From: Perkinsus olseni
Lineage: Eukaryota; Perkinsozoa; Perkinsida; Perkinsidae
Length of the DNA: 64,000 nucleotides
NCBI GenBank assembly: GCA_013115135.1
Contig: JABANP010000166.1
Coordinates: 36,890-100,889 of the forward strand
Direction of reading: 5' to 3'
Under the pieces are notes generated by a model. It was given only the letters and a program-made list of their open reading frames with translations, ran no database searches and was not told where the DNA came from. Positions 33,301-46,170 of this stretch are shown one piece after another; the stretch's first letter is position 1; every line of letters starts with the position of its first letter. The position numbers and the translations under genes were made by a program.

Positions 33301-35475
33301 ACGCTCAATACCTCCCCCCACACGCGTATCGCCCCCGTGTATCTTCCCTACTTGCCGGAGCCTCTCCTCTTGGCCACGTCAGCTGGCGATGCTGGGGCAG
33401 CCGGCACTATGCAGGTATGGCGACTCTATTTGTCGGAAGGCCTCAGTTGTGATCGTCTAGTGACGACCCCCAACCCTCGCGTTGTCAGACAGATGCAAGT
33501 GCCGCGGGTGACCAAGTGCAGTGTGCGTGATTTGACCATGGATCTACCCCCTCACCGACCTGGCCTCCCCTGATCGTTATGATGGCAAGTTCGTAGGCAA
33601 GAGGCTCCCCTTCGAACCACCCATGCCTGTGAACATCCCTCCGCCACGACCGGTCGATAATGACACCAGTATCCTGTGGGTCCGAGAAGACTGTGGTTCG
33701 GCTATTGATGGCAGCAATGGTTCTCCGGCTAAGGGCCACGCTCGCAAGGGTAGCGCATGTTGCCTCTCTACTTTGCAGGGCCTTGAATTGGATATGAAGG
33801 CTCTCCCTGGTGAGGTGACGGCTGCTGGTCGAAGCTCTTCTAAGAGTATGCGCGTAACCCCTCTACGGTGGGCTCCTAATAGAGAGTGCCTGTTCGTCGT
33901 CATGCAGGATGCCAAGCATCAGTTGACGAGGGTGTGTGCGGCCGACGTCAGCCTGCATTGCGACCAATGGACGACCCTACTGGAATTTGGTGATGAGGCG
34001 GTACCGTTCTCTCAATGCCACTTCTACCCGTTTATGTTTTCCCCAGTGACCGAGTACCTCTACTGAGCCTGACCTCTTCGTCATGGCTGTGCATAGAGCT
34101 AGTCAGAAGGGCGGAGTGTTCTTCATACAGAACCCTACAACAGCATGGCAGTTCGTCAGAGAAGTTGACGTCTTGCAGGAGCCTGAGTTCTTCGATGCGT
34201 CCTGCGAGGTCGAGATACTCTATCACCACTCGAAGGCCCCTGGCCAGCAGCAACAGGTCTGTACCTTCTTTATAGTGCACACTAACGACCACGGTACTTC
34301 AGTCCGGGTCATAGCGGACCCTCAGAGACCCACTGTGGAGATCTCTAAGCCAAAGGCGTTGAAGTCGCTCGAAGGCCCCGACTCATCAGCTCCTCCGACC
34401 GGTGCCGCTCTACGTTTATGCGGCCCGTCGCCTTTCTGTGAACACTTGGCCGGTAGAAGTGTTCATGGCCTGGTTGGAGAAGCCCGGTTACTTGGTCATA
34501 GCCCATCTCCCACTGGCTGACGGCAAGTGGACGGAGGTGTCCCGAACTAAGGTATCATCATCAGCCAACGCCTTGGTGCCGATCTACCTCCCCTACTATC
34601 AAGAGCCTCTACTGTTGGTGCAGAATTCAAGCGAAGGGACTGTTGATTTGGTCCGACCCCATTGTGTTGAGAGCGCCGGTGGGCGTGTGAACTCCGCACG
34701 TTTCCTTGATGAGGTACCGATTAGGTCCGGACACAGAGGGATTGTCTTTGGTTGACATCACGGCAGATAGTCCACTGCAGTGGCTGCCGCAGACCGGGGG
34801 GCAGGTTATTTCCAATAGGCCCAGCTACGACCGCCATCCCTTGCCGTGTGAGAGGGTAGGGCCGAAACGCAAACATGAATGTAGACTCTCGGTGAACGCC
34901 GCTACATTAAGTAAAAGGCGACGGAAGGAGGGTGGTACGAATGATGATGACGACCACCGTGGAGATGGAGGAGATCATGGTCGTGGACACCATAAGAGAG
35001 ATAGGAGAAGTGAACCATACGAGGATGAGGGCCGATGGGCTGCTCATAGGAGGTAGCACTGTAGTGGGTGCTGGAGGGGGCTGTGTGGGACCCGCCGTTG
35101 TTTCAGTTGATCCCGATCTAGTGGTGGGCATCGAGAAGAGCACCATCATCATCATAGCAGTAGAGAGAGGGGTGATGATGGATACCGCCGTTCCGCTAGT
35201 CATCGGACCAGCAGCCGCGATAGGTAGTACCACCATCCGACCAATCCTACACGAGCAGCGCTGCTGTTTTCAGGCTCAAGTCCGGCCGTGGGTCCGGTGA
35301 AGGCCGAAGATCGACTGAGCGTGGTGGTGGTCGGTCGGGTCGACGCCACTATAGCTCCTCAGAGACGATGAAGATGATACAGTTTTATACGCCGCACGTG
35401 AAGTGGAGGCTCTTGCTATTATTTGTCCCTTTGTTAACCCAGTATGGATGGGCTCGAGTTCTAGGGCGGCGGTGA
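30379..35475 (+). CDS. KH-RRM-KH protein with repeated C-terminal module and RS tail
   Basis: Start ATG 30379 (MSTASPPPATPPPEAGAQEA). KH1 spans an intron: NDYAGLIIG|RNGERISGIQNESG, with the GxxG loop. RRM: RNP2-like ELFIRNLP, then DIGVSLSKYGSIMEVF and RNP1 RGEAYVLF. KH2: FSRLMGPSGMNVKQIAFLCK. Long Pro runs separate these parts. The rest has two related beta-rich units, each with TPLRW, an A[IV]HR strand and YLPYxxEPLLL. The end is His/Ser/Arg-rich (SASHRTSSRDR, GRSGRRHYSSS). Domain content points to a pre-mRNA-binding or splicing protein. One point is odd: between MEVFTVRDGG and RGEAYVLF (31790-31835) the frame shifts by one base and no intron can explain it. Other frame changes (32755-32815, 34340-34395) are normal introns. 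The stop near 35475 is tentative. Confidence 0.65.
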
Positions 35476-35502
35476 CGGTAACTTGGACTTATCAGCTTTG
35501 CG

Positions 35503-37807
35503 ATGAATGACGGTAGCATTTCGACTTCAAGCGAAGAAGCCGAGGATCCTAGCGGGAGGCCAGGCAGCAAGCCTAGAGGGTATCCCCGGCCCCTGAGCCC
35601 TGTAGAGAGGTTGGACTATTATGAGACAGCTTTGACTGGCCCTGATAAGGAGAGATTCGTCGAGGCTGTCAGGGGCAAGGCTGTGGGGAAAATCTGGAAG
35701 ATAGTGTACGAAGAGGGGGTGGTCGCCTCTTCTGATACGGTCGTCTTGTCTGCCAGATACGATCCTCTGTCGGACACCATGAATGCTTTGAGGTCTCTAG
35801 ACAACAGGGATGATATACGATATGAGGAGCTGAAGGACCAGCTCCGACTCCAGGCCAAAACTGTGCGTATGTATTTCGCTGACTTGAGGCGGCGTATTGT
35901 GGATGCTCGCGGGAAGGGAGAAACGGAGGCCCTTCGGCTGTTGGATGGCCGACTGGAGGTTGTCTTCGGCGACCTTGAGAGGTGACGTGTCTGACTTTCC
36001 TTACTGTTAGGGACGAAAGTGTTTCGTTCGCAGATACGTTGGAACCTTCGTCGATGCCGGCCATCTCAACCTAGCCATCGAGCATTACGAACGATGCCTG
36101 CTTTTCCTCGGCTCCCATCGGTCCCCTGCGGTGGGGCTCCTGTCCATAACAGCTGGCTTGCAGCATCGAAGACTTGCTAAGGTCTGTTATGATCTTCTCC
36201 GCGGGGACTCCGAGCCCGAGCATCTCATCTCCAAAATAGAGAGCGCTGCTAGACACCTAGCGGAGGTTCCCGATCGCGCTCGCCCCTTTGCAAAGGCGAT
36301 CCTGAGCGAGTGCGCCGCAAGCCTCCGCGGAGAGTGCTTGAACCCAGAGCCGTTAAAGCTGGCGGGGCTGGTTATGGTGGACGAGCCCTCGAAGGCCTCC
36401 CCGGGTACTTGGCATTGGTTGGTGTTGTTGACTGCGGCGCTCACTCTGTCTATGACGGGAGAGGAGCGCGGCCCTGTGAAATCGCTGATCTCGTCGATAG
36501 GAGCGGCGTTGGCGTTGGAGCCTGTCATGGAGGCCAGCCGCATATCGAAGTCGGCGTTGTGGTGCTCGCTCCTACTCTGCCTTGAGTTCATGGGTCCCCA
36601 CTGGCATGGCGATGTTGATCTGGACGGCATTGTGGAGGCCCACTGCGCGAAGTATGCGGTGAGCGTGGCGGAGGAACCCTGGGAATCGACGGTTGACACG
36701 GACGTTTTCCGCAAGGGCATAACTCCGGCTGAGCCTAGCGAGAATCAGAGCGCGACTATGGCGAGTAGGCTGGTCCAAATTTGCCTACATCTCTCGACCA
36801 AGCGCAAAACTCGAGGAGTGCTGTCGATTCCGAAGGAGGTTGACATCAAGAAATGCTCAGGAGCCCGTGGTGGAGCAGCGCCCGGCCCCGGAGAAGGCCC
36901 ATATCAGGAGGGCTAGGAGTGCTGAGAGAAAGCATGCCGGACATAATGTACCCACCAACCATCGGAGCTCGACCGCAGTTCGACGGCGTACTGATAGATG
37001 GGTAGGATTAGAAGTTGTAGCAGCCGTCCTAGCAGTGTCTCTTTTTCTTTCAGGGGAACCTGCTCTCGGAGGACAGCTCCAACGGGGATTCCGCGAACAT
37101 ACACACGTCCGAGGTGCGGTCCCACAGGCGTGGTGAAGAGGAGAAGCAGCCTCGGACGGACTACAAGCCCCTCATCCTCATCGATGGGCCCAATGTAGCC
37201 AACAGGCATGGTGGTCAGCAGTTCACATGCAAAGGACTGCAGATCTGCGTTGACTACTACACCTCTAGAGGTCATGAGGTGAGAATCTAACCGCCGACTT
37301 GTCGTGTGGGCATATTTTTCCTCGGCTCTTCGCAGGTTATGGTGTTCCTCCCGGACTACCTGGTCAATCGCAATGAGTTGTTTAGACTGCGTAATGCACA
37401 GAAGATGAAAGTTCAGACAGTGCACGGCATCAAAGCAGCTCCCACGCACATACCAGTTGACAACATTGGTATTCTACTCAAGCTACAGACTCAAGGACGA
37501 CTAGCGCTGACTCCGTCCAAGGTAAGGCGGCCTTCGCGGGTCGGACCACTGAGGATTGTGATTGTGTTCTGCTTCCATCAGGACTATGACGACTCCTACT
37601 GTCTACAGTATGCTCTGAAGAAAGACGCTGTAATAGTCTCCAACGACATGTATCGTGATTGGGTGAAGAAGCAGCCTTTCGTGGAAAAAGTCCGAGTCGA
37701 TCCAGTGGCTGCGCACACACGTTGTCAGCTACACGTTCGTGAAGGACGAATTCATGCCCAATCCCGACTTCGCGATGCCACCCCCGCGGGCTGAGCCGCC
37801 AGTGTGA
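35503..37807 (+). CDS. Regnase-like NYN/Zc3h12a ribonuclease with helical N-terminus
   Basis: Start ATG 35503 (MNDGSISTSSEEAEDPSGRP). The N-terminal half is all-helical (ERLDYYETALTGPDKERFVE; after an intron, FVDAGHLNLAIEHYERCLLF). A 22-nt intron (36839-36860) joins PKE to EPVVEQRPAPEKAHI. The C-terminal half is a Zc3h12a-type NYN/PIN nuclease: LILIDGPNVANRHGGQQFTC with the first catalytic Asp, GLQICVDYYTSRGHE, VMVFLPDYL, then DYDDSYCLQYALKKDAVIVS and NDMYRDW with further acidic residues, and VVSYTFVKDEFMPNPD. Stop 37805-37807. To align with family members, a 16-nt intron is needed at 37681-37696. Regnases cut mRNA stem-loops; no CCCH zinc finger is seen after the domain, unlike animal ZC3H12A. 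Confidence 0.75.
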
Positions 37808-38381
37808 GATACCTCTGTGGCGAGATACGTCTTAAAATAGTGATGGGAAGCAAAGCTCCGAAGTCTTTGACCCCAAGAACGATAGCAAGAAGCGATTTGC
37901 ACGGTTCTAGTTTACTACTGTGGTAAAGTCTCTGCTCTGGCTGGTGAGCCTGCGGCGATTCTACTACCACATCTGATAACAGTGTATGAGAGGGGAACTG
38001 CATGGTCGAATGTGTCAGGCGGTTGGATCAGCTACGGATGACGCTGATTGCGACCAGTAATGGTGTCGTATAACATTTCATATCTTTTCGTCATTTTCAC
38101 AGTAAAACTAGCCAATCGTCGAACCTGTCCTGAAGGTGTTGTAGCTGCCAGTACTCTCATCGATATACTCCGGTAAAACTTGTGTTGCGTTGGCCCGAGT
38201 GGTCAATAGTGGGGAGAATTGTGCCGGCGGGCAGAGATATTAAATAGTCTCATTGGTAGCTTAGATGTCACTCTAACGCACTCACCGGAGCCAAGAGAAC
38301 TCCCTCTACTTAGAGTGGAGAACCACAACGCAAGACTTGCAAGACAAGAGTAACATTGGTAGAGTACGTTGGTAGTTACGT
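37808..38381. other. Intergenic between convergent genes
   Basis: About 570 bp, relatively AT-rich in 38060-38260, no coding pattern. Holds the 3' flanks of the nuclease gene (plus) and URB1 (minus). Confidence 0.5.
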
Positions 38382-41300
38382 TCAAGCAGAGCACATCGCC
38401 ATACGCATTAGCGTCTCCGCATCCGTCACAACTTCTTCTGGTGCATCATCCGGCCAGGTGGGGAGGTCCTCGACTTCGGGTAGTCTACTCATAACGTCCA
38501 GGGATTCGGTAGGCAAACTCAAAAGAGCTCGCTTGTTACCACGCAACAGGATGGAGGCGATCGCAATACGCGACTTCCAAGTCAGCCCTGTGCAACGCGA
38601 GGCAGCGCGCGCGAAGTTGATGGCCTGAGGTCTGTTACACCCGCTAAGGGACAACAGGGCGGCTTCCAACTCGCTGCCGATCTCCCGATGATGCTGTAGA
38701 CAAAGTTTTTATCGACGCCACTGCTGTCTTCAATAAGGACGCATCGGTAGGTCTCTGGGCCAGCATGCGGAGTACGCAGCTCGGACTGAGCTGCATGCCG
38801 TCCAGCTTCTTCACGAGTCTCGAAGGAGCCCATCGAATATACCGGGGGAGAACAGTGGAAGCGACTGAGTCCAGTAAGGGTGCATCTGCAAGGTCGAAGT
38901 AGAGGGTCGAGGAGGCCGACTAAAGTGGAGCGTGACGGTAGCCTTGAGAGGAGAATGTCGGCGATCTTCAAAGCGGTGGAGCGCAAAGTTGGTAACTGAT
39001 CGAAGTCGAGTAGAATAGGAAGCTCAGCTTTGGACAGCCTTACGTGAGCCTTATCTCGGAGCAGGTTGTAACACCATTCCACTACAGCATGGTTCTTAAC
39101 GAACTTCACCAGGGCTGCCGGTCTCGAAGAGTAGAACGTTATGATGTTCAGTATCTGGGGAGTGAGAGATACCGATCGACCGTTACAGCTGGACTCACAA
39201 TGTCAAGGGCGAGGCACTCTAACTGGACATCCGTTTGCGTTACGTCTGCGGTGAGAGCCATGAGAGCCTCAGGAACCCGACGCTTTCCCAACGGCCCGGT
39301 GACGGTATCTACCAAGAAGACTCCTGCATCGAGACCGTGACCTGTACGGCGTCCTCACCTGGCGTGATGTAGTCCGGATGAGTCGCTGTCGAGAGGACCT
39401 GTAATATCCAGCGCCGGTGGTGAGTGCAATTGGTGACACTCTTCGAGTAGAACAAGTCGAACCAAAGCGGCACATCTGCTGCATCAAGGGAGGGCCTGGG
39501 GGAGGAGACAGCGTTGATTGAGAAGGGGCAATCCTCAGGCCTACCTAGCCAGCAAGGCGTGGCAGACTTCCTCATACTCTGGTGACTCCGGTCGTACCAC
39601 TACGGCGGACATCTGTGCCACAGCATGGGCTAATACCGATGGAGAGGGCTCATCTGTCGACTCAGGCAGTGCATTGAGGTAGGCATGCAGGAGGAAGAGC
39701 ACCTGCACACAAGAGAAAACTCCTCTCGCCGGAGGCTGCGCAGCGGTACCTCGTGGGCGTCTCTGAACCCCAGGCGGATGCCGCTCTGATCACGGCCTTG
39801 GACCTTCAATTCGAGGCACCCGACGATGCGCCCGAGGGCATCCCGGGAGAGATCTCGCACAATCTTGTCTCGACTCGAGGTAGCCACCACCAGGGCGCCG
39901 AGAGCCCGGCCGCCAGAGCAGATCTCGGTGACGAGAGGAGTCCAACTCCGCGGCAGGGGTGTAATTTTGCCAGTCCTCGTCGGTAGTGGTAGCATCAGCT
40001 CTCCTCAAGCGACCGGCAGTGAAGACCGTGAAGGCATCTATGTCAAGTGACTCGGACTCCTCCGAGCTTGCGATAGACAGGCTGAGGAGTACAAGACACT
40101 ACAGCTTTGACGGAGAACGGCGATGAGAACTTACTTGTTATCTAACAGGACGGCTGGCACTGGAAGTCTGTGACACTCCTTAGCAACGGCTCTGGGTATG
40201 CGGGAATCCGGGCGATACTCCGCTTTCCGAGAGAGCTCATGCACACACGCAACTTCGAGGATCACTTTCAGTAGAGCCTGGTCGTTCTCCGACCGACTCA
40301 AGCCCCAAAGGCCGACGAGTCGCTGTAGTAGTTGCGCGTAATCCTCACAGGGGGCGTATGGGACTGCGAGGAGCACGGCGGCTTTGTCACGAAGCATCGT
40401 GTCCGACAGAGCGGGGATGACCTCGCTGTACCAGTACTGGCTGACGCTGTCCTTGACTTCCGCTTGCCGAGCCAGCTGGGTGGCAGCAGCAACCGCCGTA
40501 GACGGGGATACACGACCGGATTTCACATATTCTTCCACGGTGGCCCGTGGCAGTGTGGCCGTCTCTAAGATCCTCTGCTGCATTCCCTCATCCAGGGTCT
40601 CATCGAGGAGGTCCAGACGGCCTGTATCAATCCACCACTGTGTTAGACTAGGGTCACTCTCGGCCAGGACAGTAGCAGTGTCCAAAGAGGAAAGGTCCAG
40701 AAGCCCCTGCGGCAGACGTGGGAGAATGCCCTGGGGTAGTCGAGCAATTCCAGCCCCTATTGGGCCGAACTTGTCCGCCAGTACCGAGGCCCTCTCGGCA
40801 TCACCGTTGTTGACCAGTGCGCAGCAGACAGCTAAGACACAGCGTTGGAAGCGCTGCTCGCCCCACTTCCTTCTCAGCTTCTTCGGCTTGTGCTGCAGGT
40901 AGAGGGCTGTCTCTACGGCGACAGCGCTACGGTATTGACACACCTGGACGAAGACACCCGGCGTCAGGATCCAGAGTAGACCATGGCGGAAGGTCTCAGC
41001 ATCGATGCTGGCAATGGCCGCCAATAGGGAACTGTTCTTCGTGAGGACCGCGTCAAGGCCGGGTACCTCCCCCCGACTGGCAGGAACGGAAGAGAGCACC
41101 TCGAGAGCCGAGGCGCACTGCCCTTCGTAGGCCAACTCGTCTACTACGGCAGCTAACAGCGTTGGCGACTGAGCGGCAGTTTCCAAATCAACCTGATGGT
41201 TCGAGGGACGGGCGAGGAGACTTTCCAATGGGTCGGTCGCAGAGGATGGGCTGCTGATGGCGGCGTTAACGTTACCATCCTTCGGCCGTTGGGATAGGTA

Positions 41301-43902
41301 CAACTCCGTCAGTAAATCGCTCTGGCCGTCGTACTTCTTGAGGAGGCCCTCCCACTTCTCCAGAGATGCATCGCCAGACCTTGCGAGGTTCAAAACAACA
41401 TCAGCAATGCAACAGCTGCCCGCAGGAGGCTGAGGGTTCCCAGTAAGAGCCTGCTTGACGAAGTCCGATGCCCAGGTGTCTACAGGTAGTAGTGGATGCT
41501 GAGCCAGTTGGTGTAAGACTGCGATGACCCAGAGCTTCTCATCCCTGGTCGGCAAATTCCCCCACCGCCTGGCCTCTGTCATGGTCGTGAACAGCCCCGT
41601 GTCGAAGAGGCTGTGGCAGAACTCTTCCTCTGGCCCCGATGTCGACCAGATGCCTCATCCATGCGAGTTTACTCTTCCCAAGAGGGAAAGCTAGCCAGCA
41701 CCCTCGTGGTCATCGGCAGCAAGACCGCTCTCTGGACGGGCTCCTCGCACTCGATAAGAGCTCTGCCCCAATCGAATTTGCACTGGAGGAATCGACCAGG
41801 TAAAGCCGATTGGTAGGCGCAGATGCACTGAGACCAGGCTAGGAGGTAGGGCGCGCTGGTAGAGGTACTCGGAGGTTTGGCGTTGAGGATGGTCTGCATG
41901 TCTGGGAGGTGCCCGGCCACTGCGTTCAGAACCTACGACGAGCAATTCCAGCGACTGCTGCTGCAGTCCACCTACCGTAGTATCCTTAACATTGTTCCTA
42001 GCAACCCTCTTCAAGGCCGCTGATACGAGACCGAGCGCGGCACTGCGTACTAACGCTTTTCCCTCGCCAGAGAACAGCAGCCCTGCAGTGAGCTCCGATC
42101 GGTTAAGGCACGCAGGCAGATAGGGCGGTCCGCAGGGCGTCGGGTCATCTAATAGCTCGACGGCGGATGTGACGGCCGCCAGCCACCGCAGAGATGAGGT
42201 CGGCGCTAGTGCTAGAGAACACTTCTCCGCTACGGCATGCCAGAGATCTCCCGACTTGTGCGCAGCGAGGGCTTCCGCCAAGATATTTGGTCTGGGAGTC
42301 GCAGGGAGGCTTGATGGCTGCTAGAGCCGAGCCGAGGCCGTCCATGTCGCCAGCCCAAAGATCGCTGTCCGTGGCAATGGATGTCCACAGGGACTCGGCG
42401 GCGTCCAGGACTGATTCCTCCGTGGCTTCGACGACCACTCGGGAGAGGCGGGGCAGGAAGAATTCCTGGTTCGTAAAGAGGCGGCTCTTGCGCGACTGAG
42501 AGGCGATATGAACGGGGGGTCGCAGCTCGCGTTAGGGGCTCACCTTGGAGTTGACGAGAAAGTCTCCGAGCCCTTCCAGCACAGCAACCTCAGCTCTACG
42601 CATCGTCTCCAGAGCACGGCCAGTGTCTCGAGGACTGCTGCCCTCTCGGCCTCGCTGCTGTGGAGCAACACACCCCTCGCTGCCGCTACCTGCCAAGGCT
42701 CGGCCAAGAAACGGCCGCCACATCTGAACGACAACAGACGACCCTGAACAGCCTGATACGGTTGGGAGCGACTTACCGGATGTAAGACGAGCTGAGCTGC
42801 GAGATCCTTATTGGTCTCAGCGGCCTTCAAGATGGCTACTGTAAGGAGGAGGCCTTGCTCTCTGACCGTCTCCCCTTCGGCCTGCAAAGTTACATAAAAC
42901 ACGAAGGTGGTAAACAAACTGACTACCGTGACTCGACGACGTCCCAGCAGTCTCGAGAGGGCCTTCCATCCATGCTCGATCGTATCATTAGCGGCAGTTC
43001 CCTTGGCGTCGCGTGTAACAGTCCAGTTGGCCACAGCGGTGCTGGCTTGAAGGGCCACTCGAGGAGAGAACGAGAAGAGCCCTGATGATAAAGGCAGATG
43101 CTTCCAATACACGAGAGACTACTAGCTACCCCTGAGGAGCCTGAGGGCGCCAATGAGGGCCCAGTCTCTGGAGGTGTTCAGCACAGCGAAGAGACATCGC
43201 GACATGAACATCGTAGACGAGTTGAGGACGCCTCTACACACAGCATTGCCAGTGGTCGAGGAGCTCGGAAATCTCTCATCGACGCAGCCCAGCAGCACCC
43301 ATCCTGAAGGGTACGACGGTCGCGTGCCGAAGCGGGCGTCAGCGGTGGGGGACTACCTAGCAGCTCAACCAGGAAGAGGGTGGTGGTGCTTATAGTGCGG
43401 CCATCCGATTGACGCTTCCTATCAGCCAAGGCGAAGAGCTCCCCGCACGCCGGGGATAAAGCAATATAGCGAGCTGAGCAGCAGCACAGCAATGTAACGA
43501 GGGTTCGGGTCGAACGAGGGGAGTACTGAGGGCAGCATAGTCTCCCTGGCGGCAGCGGTATACTGCGGTCTTCAGAGCAGCGCATGCCTCCTCCTCCGTC
43601 CCCTGCAGCTCCGCGATGAATCTGTGCACCTGATCCAGACCAGTACACATCCAATAGGTTAGTAGACGGCTTTACCTGCTTCTGCTGAGTTCCCATTGCC
43701 GCAGCACTAGCGGTGAGAGCTGAGTCCTGCACGGGACCATCATCTCCATCGTCATCATTCATATGGGAGAGTGCCCATGCTGCAGCCTCTTCCTGATAAG
43801 TGGAGACTGCACACATCCCACATGTCAGCAGCGGTAGTCTACCACTCCATCCGCTACTCGTGGAGGTCCATCTACAGATCGCTTCCGCTTAGGAGATGCC
43901 AT
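38382..43902 (-). CDS. URB1: URB1/Npa1-like pre-ribosomal assembly factor
   Basis: Large minus-strand gene. Start ATG 43902 (MASPKRKRSVDGPPRV), a nuclear-signal-like basic head. Exons keep phase through VHRFIAELQGTEEEACAALK, SRCLFAVLNTSRDWALIGAL, RVALQASTAVANWTVTRDAK, DGLGSALAAI, then PPYLPACLNRSELTAGLLFS and VRSAALGLVSAALKRVARN, which match the URB1 block (LNRSxLTRGL...VRxxxLxLLxxxLKR). After an intron comes HLPDMQTILNAKPPS with CKFDWGRALIECEE. A 1.45-kb exon (41582-40134) is helical repeat. C-terminal exons include PSLDAADVPLWFDLFYSKSV, typical of URB1, and end near 38382. URB1 is a nucleolar scaffold for early 60S subunit assembly. Several introns are short (29, 45 and about 50 nt). One joint near 39950-40010 is open to two readings. 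Confidence 0.82.
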
Positions 43903-44145
43903 CACAAGCAGACTCGGGAAGGACTACTGAACGCCAGTCTCTGTAAATCTCCGATTTTAGCGTATTCTCGACACTTCAACTCTGCGCCAATTTGTCGAAG
44001 GAAACCAGCACTCAATGTCACGGACGTCACATCAACGTCACTCAGCGTGAGATGAATCGGCAGGCAGGTCGCCTCGAAGGTTCTCGATATCCAACTGAAT
44101 GCTTTCGACCTGAACAGGCAGAACTTATCTCTAGCCATGCTGTCA

Positions 44146-46170
44146 AGCCGTTAGCACCTCCCTCCTGTAGGCCGCTGCCTTCGTGTTCCACGCTGCTGCC
44201 GACCGCGTTACACGATGATCTTTACCCTTCTCAGCGATCCGGTCCAGCTCGGTCGACTGTTGGTCCAAGCTGGCCAGACAGGCATCCAGCTTAGACTGGG
44301 CCTATACAATACGACCCAATAGAGCCACAGCACTTCGCCTGGAGCAATAGCAGATGCCGTGGCCGAAGGCCTACCTTTTCAGCAACTTTCCGCCATCGCT
44401 TTTCTGACACCTCTAGCTCGTCGTTCCGTTGTTGCAGATTGAGTATTTGCTCAGACTGTTGACGCAGCTGGTCTCCGAGGTTCAGGCTAGTGTTGTATCT
44501 AACCGCCGACAGTCCCGGGTCCCATCACCCACAACAACCCACACTACGTGTCGTCGAGCTGTCTCGAAAGCCGCTCTAGCTGCTGCACTCTCACGCCGAG
44601 CTGTGTCCGCCAAGTACAGTGGTGGAGGTTCTGAGACGCGTTGTGCGTCCCGCGAGCCGTACGGAGGAAGGAAGAGCCATCACAATACCTGTACTGTCTC
44701 TACTATGTCTCGGTTTTCATCATCGTCATCAGAGGACTCTGAACAAATGCTGGAGAAACTGGAGGAAGCCCTGTGAAGGTCTAGCGATGAGGCTCGACGG
44801 CTGCGACTGGACGGCGAGAAGGCCGAGAGGCTGCCGGCTGTACACGAGGGCTCTGACGAAGACCTGGTCACAGGAGTAACGTAGTTACAGGCGCCCAGTA
44901 GGTATGCCAGAGACCGTGGAAGCTCTAGATCCGACGGTTCGACTCGACAAACACCCGTACCTCGTTAGAATGGCTGCTTTCTCCTTGTCAACATCACTGG
45001 ATTGCCGTCCTAGGTCATCAAGTGATTCGCTACCGCGAGACGAGCTTGACGGCACACTATCCGAATTTGTCTCGCAGCGGCCCTGACAAAAACAGTTCCC
45101 ACACGACCTGTCATGAACCGTTGGTATCACATCGCCGCTGCTAGCGGCCTTCGCCTGCTGGCCATTCTGCCGCCTCAGGAGCCTGAGTTCCTTCTCCAAC
45201 CGCAGGCAAGTCCCTAAGAGCTTGTCATGCCGGTCTTGGAGACAGCTGAGTTCATCTCGCGCTGTAGCGGGGTTAGGAAAACGGTCTACTCCAGCTGGAT
45301 TGCCCGCGGTGGCTTTTGGTTCAGCCTGCCGAAAAATACTCGGATCGCAACAGAAGCAGCTGGTCCTCACATCAGCCAATTTTTGATTGAAAAAAGCAAT
45401 ATTCTGATCTTTCATCGCGGCCTGTCCCTGCCAGTAGTCCGCTATCAGCTTGGACTGTTCCGATGAAAACCTAATCCAACGGCGAGGGGTGAGTAACTCT
45501 CACAACCAGCTCCAGCCCAAAATTTTACTTGTACAAATCCTGAGCGCACGCCAGCTGCCTCTCCTGGGACCCTATCGTTCGCCTTGCATCCTCTAGTTCA
45601 CCCGATATTCTCGCGGTCATAGCCGTGACATCCTCTTTGACTGACGATAGCGAGGCCTGATAGCACCAGCAACAAGCTGCACGCCCACGGGTCCCACGCC
45701 GAGAGGACTGGCCACAGATTACTGACTACAGTGGAACTACGTCAATGGTACTACCTACTCTTAACTCATCCAGATCTTCATCCCGAGATTTCAGTTCTCC
45801 TTCAGGGTCATCATCATCCTCGGCCGGCGCATCCTGACTGTCATCGACTGGTGCCGCATCCGCAGTGTTATGAAAAATCAAACGCATTAACCTGCAGCTC
45901 CGTGCCAAGATGGCTGAACGGCAAGCATTCCTCGGCAGTGCGGAAGGCCGGCAGCAGTCGGCCACTGGTCTAGATCCCCTTAGAGACGCAGACGATGATG
46001 GTAAGGAGACTCAGTACCCTGTGTCGAAACTGAACCCAAGCCATGAAAGGAAGCTGAAGAGCCCATACATGAAACTTATCCAACTTTGAAGGCTCTTGCT
46101 CGACCAGTAACGCCACGGACGAAGCCGCAGCACTACAAAAAAAGAAGTGTCTCGTCAGTTTCAACATATA
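44146..46170 (-). CDS. Coiled-coil protein, function unknown
   Basis: Exons on the minus strand join in phase: DDSQDAPAEDDDDPEGELKS and RDEDLDELR, then ASLSSVKEDVTAMTARISGE with RQLACAQDLYK, then SSEQSKLIADYWQGQAAMKD and a heptad-rich stretch LLGTCLRLEKELRLLRRQNG. A Ser/acid region follows (SSSFSSICSESSDDDDENRD), then LRQQSEQILNLQQRNDELEV and a final AQSKLDACLASLDQQSTELD with a stop near 44146. Heptads and charge suggest a centrosomal, flagellar or cytoskeletal scaffold; there is no recognised domain. A Cys cluster (TSCFCCD and RSCGNCFCQGRC) lies mid-protein. The 5' end is uncertain; SAAASSVALLVEQEPSKLDK after a T-rich acceptor near 46136 may be an early exon. Confidence 0.5.

Noticed and set aside
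34340..39990. Recurrent +1 frameshifts at proline CCC/CCT codons, as described for Perkinsus mitochondria
   Set aside because: Four or five candidate shifts (near 34390, 37680, 39955, 42330, 33555) first seemed to fall at CCY. On closer reading almost all can be removed by a GT..AG intron in phase (for example ACT|GTGGAG...CATCAG|CTC at about 34341-34395). Only the site at 31790-31835 remains, and a base error in a G or C run is simpler.
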